From Mesonia oceanica (GTDB lineage: Bacteria > Bacteroidota > Bacteroidia > Flavobacteriales > Flavobacteriaceae): a stretch of DNA of 64,000 nucleotides. Position 1 is the first letter of the stretch, and each line of letters opens with the position of its first letter. Both the position numbers and the translations under genes were made by a program. The stretch covers positions 186,001-250,000 of the forward strand of contig NZ_CABVMM010000002.1 of assembly GCF_902499555.1 (NCBI RefSeq), given 5' to 3'. Below the pieces are notes generated by a model that saw only the letters and a list, made by a program, of their open reading frames with translations, made no database searches and was not told the origin of the DNA. Shown here piece by piece: positions 61,228 to 64,000 of the stretch.

Positions 61228-64000
61228 TTGCTCGCTCTTTTAAGTTGCAATTCCTTTTTCATACTGAACAATACCGGAACTACAAATAGCGTAATGAGGG
61301 CTATGAGCATTCCGCCAAAGCTGGGTATGGCCATCGGTATCATTATATCGCTTCCCCTGCCTGTAGATGTCAGGATTGGCAGCAAGGCCAGGATAGTGGT
61401 AGCCGTGGTCATCAAACACGGACGGATACGTTTCTGCCCTGCCTCTACAATAGAATCCCGTATTTCTTTTTTATTTTCGGGATTATTGCGATCAAAAGTT
61501 TGGGTAAGATAGGTAGCCATTACCACGCCATCATCGGTAGCGATCCCAAACAGGGCAATAAAACCTACCCAAACAGCCACACTTAAATTGATGGTGTGCA
61601 TCTGGAAAAGATCCCGTAAGTTTTCTCCAAAAAAATTGAAGTTTAAAAACCAATCCTGTCCGTAAAACCAAATCATTAAAAACCCTCCGGCAAAGGCAAC
61701 CGCAATTCCAGTAAATACCATTAGGGAAGTGGACACGGAGCGGAATTGAAAATAGAGTATTAAGAAAATAATTGCCAAGGCTAAGGGCACTACGACAGAT
61801 AAGGTTTTTTCTGCTCTTATTTGATTTTCGTAGGTACCTGTAAATTGGTAGTTGATCCCTTTGGGAACGGTAAGCTCACCGCTATCGATTTTTTCCTGGA
61901 TCAGTGCCTGGGCATTTTCCACCACATCGACTTCCGCAAAGCCGTCGAGTTTGTCAAACAGCACATATCCCACTAAAAAGGTGTCCTCACTTTTGATAAC
62001 CTGTGGCCCTTGCTCGTAGCGAATTTCCACAAGTTCCCCCAATGGTACGGGGCTTCCTTTTTCTACAGGCACATAAATATCTTTTATATCCTCTGGGTTT
62101 GCCCTTAGCTCCCGTGGATAACGTACCCGCACCCCATAGCGTTCCCTGCCTTCTACGGTTTGGGTTAACGGCATTCCACCAACGGCTACTTGAAGTACTT
62201 GCTGGACATCTTCTATAGTAATTCCATATCGGGCAAGACGTTCCCTTTTAATATCGATGAGGAGATAGGGTTTTCCAACAATACGATCAGCAAAAACAGC
62301 TTCTTTTTTTACTCCTTCAGACTGTTTGAGAATATCTTCCAGTTTCATCCCGAAAGCTTCGATTTCCCTTAAATCTTGACCTTTTACTTTTATTCCCATT
62401 GGCGCACGCATTCCCGTTTGTAACATTACCAGTCGGGTTTCAATGGGTTGTAATTTAGGGGCCGAGGTTACACCGGGTTGCTTGGTTACCCTTACAATTT
62501 CGTTCCAAATATCATCTGGGGATTGTATTTCGGGACGCCAGTTCCGGTAAAAATCGCCATCTTCATCAGCAATGAGGTTTTGGTTTTCCACAAGAAAAGG
62601 ATCTTCAATTTCTGAATCCTTATAATTTTCATCTTCATCCACTTCACTATTGGGGTTTACCACGAGGTTCCCGTTCTTAAGGACAAATAAACCATCCTCA
62701 TTTACTTTATATCTTTGACGCTTGCCGTTTTCATTCAGCATATATTCCGATTTATACTGAATGATATTTTCATACATTGATAGGGGTGCCGGGTCAAGGG
62801 CGGATTCTGTCCGTCCGGATTTTCCAACGACCGTTTCTATCTCTGGAATACTCGCAACTGCCATATCCAATTGCTGTAGTACCCGTTTATTCTCTTCCAC
62901 ACCTGCGTGAGGTAAAGAGGTGGGCATTAGAAGAAAAGAACCTTCATTTAAGGAAGGCATAAATTCCTTACCCGTATTCTGCATAATTAGGACTCCAAAA
63001 ATCACAATGACAGTCGGAACTGAAAGGAATAAAATTTTATTACGGAGTGCCCAACGTAAGATTCTTGTATAATAACTTTGAAACAACCAGAATACCCCTA
63101 ATAAACCGAAACAGATAAACCCTACGAATAGCAAGTTCCAAAATATACTTTCATCTACGCCAAGTGGCCGCCAGTATTCTGCAAGTAGAAAGACAATCGC
63201 TAAGGCAGAAATAAAAATATTTATAGTGTTGGCCCGCTTATCTGAAAGTGTAAGTTTATCGGAAATATTAGAAGCAATATTTTCATCTTTTAAAAGTGCT
63301 GTAATTCCAAAGCCAATTAATAATAGTCCTAACCAATATCCAGAAACTATTGCCGTGATCCCTAAAAGGATCAATAACCCATTGAGGATATATCCGCTAG
63401 TTCTCCTGATGCTTTTTCTACGAAACAAAAAAGATGCGAAAGGTGGAATTAAGAATAAAGCCACGATAAGAGATGCTATTAATGCCATTGTTTTGGTAAA
63501 GGCCAAGGGTCGAAATAATTTTCCTTCCGCGCCAATCATTGTAAACACCGGTATAAAACTGATAATAGTGGTCAATACCGCGGTAAGAATGGCTCCCGAC
63601 ACTTCGGCAGTGGCATTATAGACCACAGTATTAATAGGCTCCCTAGTTCCTTTTTCGCGAAAGCGTTCATCTTCTTCATCCAGGTGCCTGATGATATTTT
63701 CACAGAGTATGACCCCAACATCTACCATTGTACCAATAGCAATGGCGATACCCGACAATGCTACAATATTGGCATCAACATTAAAAAACTTCATCGAAAT
63801 AAAGACCATCAATACCGCAACTGGCAATAGTCCAGAGATAAGTAAGGAAGCCCGTAAGTTGAACACCATTACAACAATCACAAATATGGTAATGAGTATT
63901 TCCAGTGTTAATGCTTCATCAAGGGTACCCAGGGTTTCCTGAATAAGCTCCGTCCGATCGTAAAAGGGGACGATGGTAAGTTGCGAGGTACGACCGTCTG
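61224..64000 (-). CDS. cusA: CusA RND copper/silver efflux pump (5' end outside window)
   Basis: The frame is open to the right edge. Reading upstream of the first listed start gives LTIVPFYDRTELIQETL, a conserved CusA segment, so the true start lies outside and about 925 residues are visible. The protein has the RND layout of large periplasmic loops between membrane helices. Motifs include IAIGTMVDVGVILCENIIRH and IALFGIATDDGVVMATYLTQ, and the Met-rich porter part is followed by a final basic tail. It pumps Cu(I)/Ag(I) with CusB and CusC using the proton gradient. Confidence 0.95.
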   Translation of the reverse strand, partial: DGRTSQLTIVPFYDRTELIQETLGTLDEALTLEILITIFVIVVMVFNLRASLLISGLLPVAVLMVFISMKFFNVDANIVALSGIAIAIGTMVDVGVILCENIIRHLDEEDERFREKGTREPINTVVYNATAEVSGAILTAVLTTIISFIPVFTMIGAEGKLFRPLAFTKTMALIASLIVALFLIPPFASFLFRRKSIRRTSGYILNGLLILLGITAIVSGYWLGLLLIGFGITALLKDENIASNISDKLTLSDKRANTINIFISALAIVFLLAEYWRPLGVDESIFWNLLFVGFICFGLLGVFWLFQSYYTRILRWALRNKILFLSVPTVIVIFGVLIMQNTGKEFMPSLNEGSFLLMPTSLPHAGVEENKRVLQQLDMAVASIPEIETVVGKSGRTESALDPAPLSMYENIIQYKSEYMLNENGKRQRYKVNEDGLFVLKNGNLVVNPNSEVDEDENYKDSEIEDPFLVENQNLIADEDGDFYRNWRPEIQSPDDIWNEIVRVTKQPGVTSAPKLQPIETRLVMLQTGMRAPMGIKVKGQDLREIEAFGMKLEDILKQSEGVKKEAVFADRIVGKPYLLIDIKRERLARYGITIEDVQQVLQVAVGGMPLTQTVEGRERYGVRVRYPRELRANPEDIKDIYVPVEKGSPVPLGELVEIRYEQGPQVIKSEDTFLVGYVLFDKLDGFAEVDVVENAQALIQEKIDSGELTVPKGINYQFTGTYENQIRAEKTLSVVVPLALAIIFLILYFQFRSVSTSLMVFTGIAVAFAGGFLMIWFYGQDWFLNFNFFGENLRDLFQMHTINLSVAVWVGFIALFGIATDDGVVMATYLTQTFDRNNPENKKEIRDSIVEAGQKRIRPCLMTTATTILALLPILTSTGRGSDIMIPMAIPSFGGMLIALITLFVVPVLFSMKKELQLKRASK

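Overview
The window looks like chromosome from a marine-type Flavobacteriaceae (Bacteroidota). Supporting signs are moderately AT-rich DNA, genes mostly without Shine-Dalgarno sites, promoter -7 boxes of the TAnnTTTG type, TPR-fused histidine kinases, WG-repeat and lipobox proteins, DUF3347 copper proteins, and homologues typical of that group. No rRNA, tRNA, CRISPR array, transposase or integrase gene was recognised.

Layout. (1) 1-1469: the 5' part of a Tat-exported phosphocholine-type phospholipase C, cut by the window edge. (2) 2.1-13.8 kb, plus strand: a coiled-coil protein, a vWA protein, an adenylosuccinate-synthetase-like protein, a SUKH (SMI1/KNR4) protein, an 853-residue unknown, a DUF1266 protein, a 750-residue TPR-like protein, then a TPR histidine kinase and a NarL/LuxR response regulator. 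(3) 13.9-27 kb: an integron-like array of single-gene or two-gene cassettes, nearly all on the minus strand. Eight are clearly bounded; seven of these carry their own terminal inverted repeat of the form GTT...AAC, and the eighth has only a weak one. Between cassettes lie mutated, mosaic copies of the 3' end of the upstream response regulator gene. (4) 27-41.6 kb: HD hydrolase, lipoproteins, a TssD/Hcp-like protein, a WG-repeat lipoprotein, secreted proteins and a 1664-residue DUF4132 protein. (5) 42.4-46.6 kb: DUF805 and other membrane proteins with a second TPR kinase/response-regulator pair. (6) 47.1-64.0 kb, all minus strand: a copper-resistance island with CopZ, CopA-type ATPase, two HMA-AraC regulators, CusB, CusC, CusA (cut by the edge), a multicopper oxidase fused to a CopB-like barrel, a Cys-rich storage protein, DUF305, DUF3347, DUF2231 and heme-binding proteins, and two very small membrane proteins.

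The strongest new observation is a shared operator. A 14-bp palindrome, best form CCCTGAATTCAGGG, occurs upstream of nine transcription units in blocks 2, 4 and 5. In almost every case a -7-like box starts 24-25 bases after the operator ends. This ties vWA/PurA-like, SUKH/DUF1266/TPR, TssD-like, WG-repeat, DUF4132 and DUF805 genes into one apparent regulon, probably driven by one or both of the local kinase/response-regulator pairs. The cassette array sits inside this regulon, directly behind the first response regulator gene, and carries none of the operators. I infer that one coherent, largely undescribed envelope-linked system was split by cassette accumulation.

All family names are from reading the sequence; no database search was run.
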